Source: Nothophoma quercina (lineage: Eukaryota; Ascomycota; Dothideomycetes; Pleosporales; Didymellaceae). Taken from it: a stretch of 64,000 bases of DNA. The notes under the pieces were generated by a model. It searched no databases and was not told the DNA's origin. It worked only from the letters and a program-made list of their open reading frames with translations. The translations under genes were made by a program, and so were the position numbers. This document shows, one piece after another, positions 55,476 through 64,000 of the stretch (positions are counted from its first letter, which is position 1; each line of letters begins with the position of its first letter). Location: NCBI GenBank assembly GCA_021642125.1, contig JAKIXB010000001.1, forward strand, positions 434,001-498,000, given 5' to 3'.

Positions 55476-57036
55476 CTACACATTTCCCAGGAACGTCAAA
55501 GCAGAAACAACGTACCCTTCGAATCCCACGCTCAACGTTGGCTGCACGACCGGCGCAAAGAACGGCGAGTGGTTACCCGGCAGTTCGCTGATCTTCCCTT
55601 CCTTCTCCAGCTTCTCATACAGGCTTGGATCACTGCCCCCATAGAGGAAAAAACAAGAAGGTTTTCCTACCGCCGTAGCCAGAATACCAAAGTCCTCCGA
55701 GCCTTGCAGACGCGCGATATTCGGCGTGTAGCTCGCATACTTGCTCTCCTTGAAATGCGCCGAAAAACTTGATTCCAAGCTCGACGTAACCGTCACATCG
55801 TTAAACAACAGCGGGAAGTTCCTAATCTCCTTCAACTCCGGCACATTTGGATTACTGCTCGCCAGCGCCTCGGCTTCCACAATTGTCTTCACGCTCTTCA
55901 GCACGCGAGCGCGCGTCTCCGGGTTCGCGGCGCGGATGTCTAGCTTTAGGTCTGCTTCGTGCGGGATGATGTTCTCTGCGTCGCCGGCGTGGATCGCGGC
56001 GACTGTTACTACGGCGAAATCCAACGGGTCGACTTCGCGCGCCACGATGGTTTGGAGACGGAGAATGGTGGATGCAGCTTGGACTATTGGGTCGTTGCCG
56101 CGGTGGGGGGTTGAAGCGTGGGTTTGGCGGCCTTTGATCTTCAATCTGTCTTTTTGTTAGGCTTGCCTTGTCCTCGCCATATCAAATGCGTGGTCACAAA
56201 TATACTTACAAGTACGAATCCGCTGAGCTCGCGATCAAACCGTGCTTCGTCCCAATTATACCCGCTTTCTCAGGCATAACGTGCGCGCCAATAACGACGT
56301 CTGGCTCGGGCACTTTGCTGTACAGCCCTTCGTCGACCATGGCCTGGGCTCCCTTGCCCTTCTCCTCCGCAGGTTGGAAGACTAGGATGAGAGTGCCGCT
56401 CCATGCGTCTTTCGCCTTGATCAAAGTCTCAGCCGCGGCAAGGAGGGAAGTAATGTGCATATCACTGTCTCCTCATCAGCTCCCTCCCTAGTTCACAGAT
56501 TCAAGATAAAGAAACGACTTACTGTCCACAAGCATGCATAACCGGCTTCTCGACCCCTTCGACATCCTTCATGCGCTTCGTGCTCGCATACTCCAGACCG
56601 GTTTGCTCTTGCACAGGGAGGGCGTCGATGTCGGCTCTCAGCAGCAGCGTCTTGCCTTCGCCGTTGCGGAAGACGGCTGCGAGTCCGTGACCGCCGATGT
56701 GGGGGTGTATCTCAAATGCGTTGAAGGACTCGAGGTGCTTGACGATGGCGGCTGCGGTTTCTTTTTCGCAAAAGGAGAGCTCGGGGTGCGTGTGGAACCA
56801 TTTGTCTGTAGAGATCAGTATGTGGTTTGGAAGATCGAGATGTGAACATCGAATTCGGTATCGCAGATTTGCAGATAAGTAGGGATTCTACACAATATGA
56901 AGGTAGTGATACGGGTGACCAGTCACTCCATCATAGACGCCGAAACCACCCTGGCAACGTACTCATACTCACACAGCTCCTCGTATGCGCCGAGGTCCGG
57001 CTTATGAGTGGCAATGATCTCGCTGATTGAAGACAT
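55476..57036 (-). CDS. M20-family amidohydrolase / aminoacylase
   Basis: Four exons on minus, 57036-56973, 56805-56523, 56464-56210 and 56145-55476, with introns of 167, 58 and 64 nt, encode about 423 residues. Family M20 features are seen: HTHPELSF near the start, LLLRADIDALPVQEQTGL, HACGHDMH (a Cys/His/Asp metal-site motif, near 113-120, built across intron 2), FQPAEEKGKGAQAM with the catalytic Glu pair, and GAHVMPEKAG. After the third intron comes the dimerisation lid (GRQTHASTPHRGNDPI), then the second half with DIRAANPETRARV and GSEDFG. It resembles the bacterial and plant amidohydrolases that cleave N-acyl or amino-acid conjugates, such as hippurate or IAA-amino acids; the substrate is unknown. 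No signal peptide, so cytosolic. Confidence 0.9.
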
Positions 57037-57639
57037 CTTGTTGATCCAGGAATTGCTCTTGTTGTACCACTATGCTCTGCAGGATCACTGACACTTATAT
57101 GTGTTCACTGCTTATCACTAGGTTGCTGTGCAATGCTCCTACGGAAAAGCTTATCGCATATGTTGGACCACCTTGAGCCTACAGTAGTCGATACTCTTTC
57201 AGGCAGTTACAGTGGGTTATGAGCAGCCTTCCGACGGGAAAAGCTGAGAATGACGTTGCGCCATCACGGCATGGCGGGGTTCGGGTGTGGCTTCGGGAAT
57301 ACGACTCAGGACACAAGCAACAGGACATAGACGGAAGCAGTAGCCGACGAGGCACAATCACAAGCAGAGCAAGAAGAATCAAGGTGTTTTTGAAGTTTTC
57401 ATCATTCGTGAATGAGCTCTGAGGTATGCTCAGAGCGACCCAGGGTAAATCTACCTAGAGTACATTTCGGGATATCCATTTACTCGTGAAGCGTAACACC
57501 ACCACTCTAAGACGCCGACGAAGGTAAAGCTAATCGTCATGCAAGTGAGGTAAGAAAAGAGAAAGAAAAGCCATGACACATGAAAGGGATATCAAAGCGC
57601 CGACCAAACTTTTCGAAACGAAGAAAGATGGCGATGCGC
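57037..57639. other. Intergenic, tandem minus-strand spacer
   Basis: Upstream of the amidohydrolase and downstream of hsp90, about 600 nt. Only short frames; nothing recognised. Confidence 0.5.
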
Positions 57640-59745
57640 TTAGTCAACTTCCTCCATAGCGCTCTCGCCGGCAGCGGCAGGTGCCTCCTCGGCATCCTTA
57701 GTCTCCTGCTCGGTCTCGACCTCCTCGTCGACGTTGAGGCCGAGAGAGACGAGCTTGTGGATGCGCTCAGCGTACTGGACGGGCTCGTCAATGGTGAAGC
57801 CAGAGACAAGGAGCGAAGTCTCGAAGAGAAGCATGGTGATGGACTTGACGGTGCGGTCCTCCTCACCATCAGCCTCGACCTTGCGCTTGAGCTCCTTGAT
57901 GATAGGAGACTTGGGCGAGATCTCGAAGGTCTTCTTGGAAGACATGTACGAGGACATGGAAGTGTCACGAAGAGCCTGAGCCTTCATGATACGCTCCATG
58001 TTAGCGGACCAACCAAATTGGCCGGTACGGATGGCGCAAGGAGAGCCGATAAGCTTGTGAGAAACAACGACCTTCTCGACCTTGTCGCCGAGGACGTTCT
58101 TGAGGCTCTTGGCGAGGCTCTCGTACTCCTTCTCCTCCTTCTCGCGCTCGGCCTTCTCCTCGTCGGTCTCCTCGAGCTCGAAGTCCTTGGTGATGTCGAC
58201 GAGCTTCTTGCCGTCGAACTCCTTGAGCTGAGTCATGGCGTACTCGTCAATGGGGTCAACAAGGAAGAGAACCTCGAAGCCCTTGTCCTTGAGAGTGTCG
58301 AGGAAAGGAGACTTCTGGACAGCCTTGAGCGACTCGCCGGTGATGTAGTACATCTGCTTCTGATGCTCGGGCATGCGGGTGACGTAGTCGGTGAGGGAAG
58401 TGAGCTCCTCGCCAGACTTGGTGGAGTTGAATCGCAGGAGCTTAGCAAGCTGCTGGCGGTTCTGGGAGTCCTCGTGGATACCGAGCTTGATGTTCTTGCC
58501 GAAGGCAGTGTAGAACTTGTCGAACTGCTCGCGGTCCTCAGCGATCTCGTTGAAGAGCTCGAGGGTCTTCTTGACGATGTTCTTGCGGATGACCTTCATG
58601 ATCTTGTTCTGCTGGAGAGTCTCACGAGACAGGTTGAGGGGAAGGTCCTCAGAGTCGACAACACCCTTGACGAAAGACAACCACTCAGGGATGAGCTCGG
58701 TGGCATCGTCAGTGATGAAGACACGGCGGACGTAGAGCTTGATGTTGTTCTTGGTCTTCTTGGTCTCGAACAGGTCAAAGGGAGCGCGCTTGGGAACGAA
58801 GAGGATGGCGCGGAACTCAAGCTGACCCTCAACGGAGAAGTGCTTGACAGCGAGGTGGTCCTCCCAGTCGTTGGAGAGAGACTTGTAGAAAGAACCGTAC
58901 TCCTCTTGGGAGATGTCGGCAGGGTTGCGTGTCCAAATGGGCTTGGTCTTGTTGAGCTCCTCCTCCTCAATCTTGGACTCCTTAACCTTCTTGGTCTTCT
59001 TCTCCTTCTTCTCTTCCTCCTCATCGTCGACCTCCTCGACCTTGGGCTTGTTGTCGTCACCCTCGGTAGCGGTCTCGGCGGCATCCTCATCCTCAACCTC
59101 CTTCTCAGTCTCCTTGAGGACGTGAAGGTAAATGGGGTAGGAGATGAACTCGGAGTGCTTCTTGACGACCTCCTTGATCTTAGACTCGTTGAGGTAGTCG
59201 AGCTGCTCGTCCTTCAGGTGAAGGATGATCTTGGTACCGCGGCCGATCTGCTCGCCCTCGGTGTCCTCGGTGATCTTGAAGGTACCACCAGCGCTGGACT
59301 CCCAGATGTACTGCTCGTCATCGTTGTTCTTGGAGACGACGGTTACGCGGTCGGCGACAAGGTATGCAGAGTAGAAACCAACACCGAACTGACCGATCAT
59401 GGAGATGTCGGCACCGGCGGAGAGGGCCTCCATAAACTGCTTGGTACCAGAGCGGGCAATGGTACCAAGGTTGTTGATGAGATCAGCCTTGGTCATACCA
59501 ATACCGCTGTCCTGGATGGTAAGGGTCTTGTTCTCCTTGTTGGGGATGATGTCGATGCGGAGGTCCTTGCCGCTGTCAAGCTTGCTGGGATCCGACAGGG
59601 ACTCGTATCTGATCTTGTCGATGGCATCGGAGGCGTTGGAGATGAGTTCTCGCAGGAAGATCTCTTTGTTCGAGTAGACGGTGTTGATGATGAGACCGAG
59701 CAGCTGAGAGATCTCAGCCTGGAACTCGAAGGTTTCACCAGACAT
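57640..59745 (-). CDS. hsp90: Cytosolic chaperone Hsp90
   Basis: Single minus-strand exon, 701 residues. The N-terminal ATP-binding domain begins ETFEFQAEISQLLGLI and holds NKEIFLRELISNASDA, IQDSGIGMTKADL and GQFGVGFYSAYLVAD. The charged linker (EEEEKKEKKTKK region, about 215-260) separates it from the middle domain (RAPFDLFETKKTKN, GVVDSEDLPLNLSRE with the catalytic Arg). The C-terminal dimerisation domain ends in MEEVD, the TPR co-chaperone dock of cytosolic Hsp90. It folds and activates kinases, receptors and other clients (family knowledge). A long antisense frame on the plus strand over the same DNA is a codon-usage shadow. Heat-shock-element-like sites lie about 280-315 nt upstream. Confidence 0.97.
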   Translation of the reverse strand: MSGETFEFQAEISQLLGLIINTVYSNKEIFLRELISNASDAIDKIRYESLSDPSKLDSGKDLRIDIIPNKENKTLTIQDSGIGMTKADLINNLGTIARSGTKQFMEALSAGADISMIGQFGVGFYSAYLVADRVTVVSKNNDDEQYIWESSAGGTFKITEDTEGEQIGRGTKIILHLKDEQLDYLNESKIKEVVKKHSEFISYPIYLHVLKETEKEVEDEDAAETATEGDDNKPKVEEVDDEEEEKKEKKTKKVKESKIEEEELNKTKPIWTRNPADISQEEYGSFYKSLSNDWEDHLAVKHFSVEGQLEFRAILFVPKRAPFDLFETKKTKNNIKLYVRRVFITDDATELIPEWLSFVKGVVDSEDLPLNLSRETLQQNKIMKVIRKNIVKKTLELFNEIAEDREQFDKFYTAFGKNIKLGIHEDSQNRQQLAKLLRFNSTKSGEELTSLTDYVTRMPEHQKQMYYITGESLKAVQKSPFLDTLKDKGFEVLFLVDPIDEYAMTQLKEFDGKKLVDITKDFELEETDEEKAEREKEEKEYESLAKSLKNVLGDKVEKVVVSHKLIGSPCAIRTGQFGWSANMERIMKAQALRDTSMSSYMSSKKTFEISPKSPIIKELKRKVEADGEEDRTVKSITMLLFETSLLVSGFTIDEPVQYAERIHKLVSLGLNVDEEVETEQETKDAEEAPAAAGESAMEEVD

Positions 59746-60872
59746 GGTGGCGGTTTTGTGGGGTGACTGTGAAGAAACTCGTTAGACCTGAACGGCGACT
59801 GTTGCCTCACAAATGCGAGGCTGGCGAGTCGGCGAAGAACAAACGTACAGATTAGGCGGGGTGAAGTAGTATTAGGCTCTGCTGTGGTGTGTGTGCAAGA
59901 GCAAGCGCTGAGACAAACTGTCTATGAGTGGAGGGTGTGGTAAGAGCACTTCAATGGAGAAATAAGGGCGAAGAGGCAGACTTTGTTGCTCAAATACTCG
60001 CGGAGTAGGCCTTGTGGAGCTTGGAATCTTCGAGACGGACTGGCAAAATCGCTGGAAGGTTCCATCGAGCGGCCAATCATGGCTAAGCGTTGTGGGGCGG
60101 TGAGAAAGAACAAACCGCGACTTCCCCAGCAACGCTCCACTTTTGAGGGGCTCACGGCGCATGCAGCAAACTACAGAACTACAGCAGCTCGTCAAACTCC
60201 TTGACAGTGTTTATCATCTGCTGCAGCATTTGCTGATTGCGACTGCGTGGGTGTCGCTTTGCAATTGCCCAACATGAGGCTGCATTTTCGTGCTTGCGCA
60301 GGCTGAGCTGAAGCTTCCTCGGACCCTGAGCTGTCAGCCTTGCATAGCCTCAGCCTTCAACATCTTCGTTTGCCTTGCCGCCTACGCCAGGCTCTGGGCC
60401 TCGTACATTCTATGCGCTTCGACGCTTCAATCTCAAATTGTAGAACATTCTTTCACCACTCGCTGACCCCATGTTGAGCGACATGGATGCCTAGAAGGCT
60501 GCCGATGAAGACACCGAAACCCTCCACGAGACCCCTCCGAATGCGACCACCACATTGAATCTTACGAGCAGGTCGCTCTTGAACGACTACACCGATTTGT
60601 TACCCTGTTTGGAATTTTTTATACATCTGAGAAGCAAGAGGGAACGTTGGGCGACGGCAGCTAGATATCTCTTCCGCGTCCGATCAACCCAACTGCCAAT
60701 TAAGGGCGAGTGTCGATTGCCTGCACTCCTATCGTTCCACCACCGACTCGACCGTGGGCTTTCCCGGTGGAACTCGTATTCGGAGGTGGAAGTGGGGGAG
60801 AGCAGTGTATCGCACAAGCAGATCTTGAGCTGTTATGCTCCATTTCCACCGGTCCTCAGCATCGCTATCCCA
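59746..60872. other. hsp90 promoter and spacer
   Basis: About 1.1 kb upstream of hsp90. It contains the heat-shock-element-like sites listed separately. Frames at 60555 (upstream part of the next ORF) begin with non-ATG codons and look non-coding. Confidence 0.5.
60023..60063. promoter_or_regulatory. Heat-shock-element-like pair upstream of hsp90
   Basis: Two sites match the alternating nGAAn/nTTCn heat-shock element: GGAATCTTCGAGAC at 60023-60036 (GAA-TTC-GAG, last unit imperfect) and GGAAGGTTCC at 60054-60063 (GAA-TTC). They lie about 280-315 nt upstream of the hsp90 ATG, where Hsf1 would bind (family knowledge). Binding is inferred. Confidence 0.5.
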
Positions 60873-61163
60873 ATGGCGCCTGACAATCCTCTGTACGATC
60901 ACAGTCCATTAACGATTCGCGAACGCCATGAGCTCTTGTCGATCCCACAATATCATATAATGCATGTCGAGCTTGACTTGCCCCACTTGAGGACAAATGA
61001 ACAACGATTGAATCCTGTTGCTGCAGAAGGGCACATTATTGCCTTCTTCAGCCACATGCGAAACGTAGATAGGACTACGATCATGAACGTTGTGTATTTG
61101 GTCGAGTTCGATGGCCCAGACTATATCAGACGATCCATGGAGCTGCTTCGTCCGTTCAGATGA
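60873..61163 (+). CDS. Doubtful small ORF, 96 residues
   Basis: From the ATG at 60873 the frame encodes 96 residues (MAPDNPLYDHSPLT...), with a mix of hydrophobic and charged residues (HIIAFFSHMRNVDRTTIMNVVYLVEFDGPDY). The frame is open upstream to 60555 but from a non-ATG codon and through low-quality sequence. No motif, splice structure or context supports function. It may be a relic or chance ORF. Confidence 0.25.
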   Translation: MAPDNPLYDHSPLTIRERHELLSIPQYHIMHVELDLPHLRTNEQRLNPVAAEGHIIAFFSHMRNVDRTTIMNVVYLVEFDGPDYIRRSMELLRPFR

Positions 61164-61429
61164 CACAGTCTTTCCTGAGGAAGATTCCTGGGAGCCTAAC
61201 GCTCGTATTATTGTCATCGTTCGAAGGTAGCCTAGATCAAGCACTACGTCAAACAACTTCAGCAAACCAAGTCGGAGAGCAGAAAGCTAAGAACCAACGA
61301 TTCATGAATGTGTCCTGTGGGCTGTAGTTCTTTCAAGCACACAGGTCAAAAACGTGATCACAACCGTACAGGAGATTTTAGTCTTAATGTCTTATCATTG
61401 ATTCGTGAACAAGGTTAAGCCATGCAGAT

Positions 61430-62563
61430 CTAAATGAACGACCTCAAGAACTCTCCCAATGCCATGATAGCCATCGCCTGACCATATGGCATACTTGTGA
61501 CAGCAATGTCCTTGTAGTGCTGCAGTGTGTGTCCCATGCCTGTACCGAAGCTTGTGTTCAGCAGCTCGCCCTCAGGATTGATGTTGGCAAGCACAGCCTT
61601 GATAGCCTTGCTAGCCGACTTCTCGTACTCCTCACCCTTCAGGTACCTCTTCCTTACAGCCTTGAGCATACCGTATGCGAAACCTGCTGTTGCGGAGGCC
61701 TCGACGTATGAGCCTTCAGAGGCTGAGACATCGAGCAGTGTGCACCACATGCCATCCTCCTGCTGAAGCTTGACCAGCGCCTTGCACTGTGCCTCGAGAA
61801 TACCGACTAAGAACAGCCTTGTAGGGTCCGACTCCTTCAGATCCAGCAGCTCAATGAAGTCAGGAATGACAATAGTCAGCCACGAGTTTCCTCTCGCCCA
61901 CCTCGCCTGCGCAAAGTTGTGTCCAACCTTTCCATCCTTCTCCTCGAATTTCCACCCGTGGAAGAACAGCCCCGTCGTAGGGTCGAACAGGTACTGGCAA
62001 TGCAGAATGAACTGCCTCTTCGCCTCCTCAATGTACTCAGGACGGTTCAGTGTGAGTCCAATCTTCGCCAACGGTAGCGCGCTCATCATCAGCGTATCGT
62101 CCCAGAGCTCATCCTTGTTATACTCGAGATACGTCTCATGCTGGAAACCACCGTACTTTGTGCGCGGCAGATCGTGCATCACCCACTCGGCCCAGGTATC
62201 CAGCCACGGCACAAACGTCTTATCGCCAGTATCCTCGTATAGGTACGCGAGCGCGAGGAAGGGGCTCATGGTGTTGATGTTCTTGGTTGTGCCTTTGGCG
62301 AGCTGCTTGGAGTACCAGCCCAGCATGATGTCTTTTGTGGCTTGGTTGCCGGTCAGAGTGTAGTAGTGCCACAGACCGTACAGACCGATGCCGTGCGTCC
62401 ATTCCCAGCCGTCCCAGCCTTTGGTGTCGATGATGCGGCCATCGGGCAACTTTAGCAGAAATTCGCCGGTTGTGTCTTTGATGTTGATCAGGTTTTGTGT
62501 AAGGAGTTCGATCGAGGTTGTGATTTGCTCTTTCTTGAGCCCTTGGATAGTAAGAGAAGACAT
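61430..62563 (-). CDS. GH105 unsaturated glycuronyl hydrolase
   Basis: Intronless, 377 residues from the ATG at 62563. The protein has the alternating Trp/Gly/His blocks of the (alpha/alpha)6 barrel of family GH105: GWDGWEWTHGIGLYGLWH near the start, ELWDDTLMMSALPLAKIG with the catalytic Asp (155/156), GLFFHGW, ARWARGNSWL, and GSYVEASATAGFAYGMLKA. GH105 enzymes hydrolyse the unsaturated disaccharides left by pectin or rhamnogalacturonan lyases (family knowledge; YteR/YesR type). No signal peptide is seen, so it likely acts in the cytosol. It is divergent from the Dal5-type transporter, about 1.2 kb apart, which could import its substrate (inference). Length matches the family. Confidence 0.9.
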   Translation of the reverse strand: MSSLTIQGLKKEQITTSIELLTQNLINIKDTTGEFLLKLPDGRIIDTKGWDGWEWTHGIGLYGLWHYYTLTGNQATKDIMLGWYSKQLAKGTTKNINTMSPFLALAYLYEDTGDKTFVPWLDTWAEWVMHDLPRTKYGGFQHETYLEYNKDELWDDTLMMSALPLAKIGLTLNRPEYIEEAKRQFILHCQYLFDPTTGLFFHGWKFEEKDGKVGHNFAQARWARGNSWLTIVIPDFIELLDLKESDPTRLFLVGILEAQCKALVKLQQEDGMWCTLLDVSASEGSYVEASATAGFAYGMLKAVRKRYLKGEEYEKSASKAIKAVLANINPEGELLNTSFGTGMGHTLQHYKDIAVTSMPYGQAMAIMALGEFLRSFI

Positions 62564-63746
62564 TCTGAAGGTGTCGAGGAGCTGCTCGTGTGCAACTCAA
62601 TGCGCGTCCTCTGATATTGTTCTGAACGGGAGACTTCTCAACTTTTGGTAGTTGAAAGTGCACGATAGCTACGGAAACGCGTGTAAATGCCCAGAAAGTG
62701 AGATAATAGATGACACGGTGGAATTGGGATGCGCGGGAAAAGTTTGGCAAGCTTTCAATGCATGATTTAGACCTAATGAAGCTCATTACCGGATTCGTGC
62801 CATGCTGCACCGATATCGTTGCTCTCTACACCGATGGTGCCGACGAGGGTGCTGGTCTCCACGTGGAGTCGCGGTCGGACTGTGGAGTCCCAAGGTTCGT
62901 GGGGAGCGCGGCTCTCGCTTTCCTTGCAACCTCGTCGAACCTCAACACCAAGCAACGCGGCGTCTATGCATCATCTCCACTACCGACGACACATTTGGGA
63001 AGCACAGCCGTCTTTGCCCTGCAACGCACCGATGTTGGTTTGCCGTTGCATCGATGTAGTGGGCATCTGATCGCTTGTTTCGCCGAATGAGACTCAAGAC
63101 GGGCAAGGCAATGAAAGGCGGAGACGACCGAGTGCAAAAGCTTACCGTCCTAAACTGTGAAAGAAGCCACCGATATCCAGTCGGCACGACGGTAAAATAA
63201 TTCCACCAGCCGTGGCATTCGCTTACCGTATCTTCGGCTGATGATCTCACGAGGTAACATCGTCACATGCGCATGCAACCCATCAGAAGTGTCCTTCGGA
63301 GTGCTTTGCACCGTCTTTTGACCGACATTGCTAATGAGCCAAGACTGTGGCACATACACACTGCTTGATCCTGCAGCGACAAGACCCCGCACTCCACACT
63401 CTGTATGGTCGACATGACATCCGGGGCGCCGAACATGGGGGACTAGCGATTCAGGGTTGGCCATGGCAACATCAAATCCTACGGTAAACCAACCTGGGAT
63501 AGACGGTGCAGGTGAATGGTGGACGAGATGTTGGGACGCTGGTTTTGCGGAGTAGCCCGCCCGCATGGGGTAAAGAAGCCGGGGCACCTGGGGATAGAAC
63601 ACACGGACGGAGAAACTGACACGGGGTAGAAATATGAAGGTCGGGGACTCCACACTCTGCAGCTCATCTGAGTCCTGAGGTCTCTCGTTCTCGCCTCACT
63701 CCTGTCGATTTGTTCCAGTGCCAATACCCCGGGAGGTACAGTCACC
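62564..63746. other. Divergent intergenic region between GH105 and MFS genes
   Basis: About 1.2 kb. Frames such as 62710-63090 (+) and 63150-63653 (-) have no domain and overlap each other. The region probably carries shared control sequence for the two genes (inference), but no specific motif is claimed. Confidence 0.45.
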
Positions 63747-64000
63747 ATGGCCACCCACGAAGACAAGAAGGACATCACTCAGCTGGAGCGCACCCTCTCA
63801 GGTGGTGATCTGAAGGCCGACCACGCAAACTACGAGCGTGTCGACAATGAAGTCGCCAAGTATGCTGATGCTTCCGGTGTTGCTCTCTCACAAGAGGTGG
63901 ACGACCGTCTGAAGAAGTTGATCGACAGGCGTGTTCTGCCGATCATGGTCTTCACCTACTTTCTGCAAGCGCTGGACAAGGGCACAATGTCCTTTGCTTC
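63747..64000 (+). CDS. MFS transporter, Dal5/ACS type (partial, cut by window edge)
   Basis: The first 84 residues and part of the next are visible from the ATG at 63747. A 65-residue hydrophilic N-terminus is followed by DRLKKLIDRRVLPIMVFTYF, then LQALDKGTMSFAS. This is the start of helix 1 in the anion:cation symporter family of fungal MFS proteins such as Dal5 allantoate permease (family knowledge). The D-K pair in LQALDKG is the usual helix-1 feature of this group. The rest lies outside the window, so substrate and length cannot be judged. Placement next to a GH105 enzyme hints at uptake of pectin-derived acids or disaccharides (inference). Confidence 0.8.
   Translation, partial: MATHEDKKDITQLERTLSGGDLKADHANYERVDNEVAKYADASGVALSQEVDDRLKKLIDRRVLPIMVFTYFLQALDKGTMSFA

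Noticed and set aside
57580..59766. Plus-strand ORF of 728 codons opposite hsp90
   Set aside because: It mirrors the hsp90 reading frame and is very Leu/Val/Asp-rich, as expected from the antisense of a strongly codon-biased gene. The minus strand has full Hsp90 homology and motifs.
63150..63653. Minus-strand ORF of 167 codons before the last transporter gene
   Set aside because: No recognisable motif; it occupies the likely shared promoter of GH105 and the transporter.
1..64000. tRNA genes and CRISPR arrays
   Set aside because: No GGTTCGANTCC-type B-box with matching A-box and no regularly spaced direct repeats with unique spacers were found by eye. A covariance search would be decisive.

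Overview
This window is nuclear DNA of a filamentous ascomycete, most likely a Dothideomycete (inferred from protein character and gene structure; not tested by search). Coding density is about one gene per 2 to 3 kb. Introns are mostly 45-85 nt, with GTRNGT-type donors and CTRAC/CTAAC branch points. The window carries fungal-specific families: a Zn(II)2Cys6 regulator, a WSC-domain protein, Sos7 and a Kha1-type antiporter. I saw no prokaryotic operons, CRISPR arrays, convincing tRNA genes or intact transposons. Exon joins below were worked out by hand from splice consensus and reading-frame continuity.

Layout. (1) 0-12 kb, accessory metabolism: membrane protein (-), GNAT acetyltransferase, an intron-containing 71-residue protein, MFS transporter, Baeyer-Villiger-type flavin monooxygenase, a hypothetical lysine-rich protein, and an F-box protein (-). 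(2) 12-18 kb is gene-poor. It holds a probable relic of a Zn-cluster regulator (12.9-13.9 kb) and scattered short ORFs. (3) 18-30 kb: Zn(II)2Cys6 regulator (-), cytochrome b561-like protein with a long disordered tail (-), a candidate small CxxC protein, kinetochore protein Sos7 (-), an RS-rich splicing-factor-like protein (+), and a cytochrome b5/acyl-CoA dehydrogenase fusion (-). (4) 30-44 kb: cupin, secreted GH92 mannosidase, K+/H+ antiporter (Kha1 type), squalene synthase (Erg9), eIF4E, and a DnaJ-X co-chaperone, all on +. (5) 44-57 kb: WSC protein (-), secreted GH3 beta-glucosidase (-), a conserved-looking hypothetical protein, Msh6, and an M20 amidohydrolase (-). (6) 57-64 kb: Hsp90 (-), a doubtful small ORF, GH105 unsaturated glycuronyl hydrolase (-), and the start of a Dal5/ACS-type MFS transporter running off the right edge.

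How the genes fit together. Housekeeping genes (sterol synthesis, translation initiation, mismatch repair, chaperones, kinetochore, splicing) are interleaved with carbohydrate-degradation genes (GH92, GH3, GH105). The clearest functional pair is the divergent GH105/Dal5-type transporter at the right end. A cytosolic pectin-disaccharide hydrolase beside an importer suggests uptake followed by intracellular hydrolysis, which is inference. The oddest DNA structure is at 45.88-46.00 kb: about seven tandem copies of a roughly 16-nt unit that, on the minus strand, each read as a TACTAAC-like branch point usually followed by a CAG. They lie just upstream of the WSC gene's main exon.
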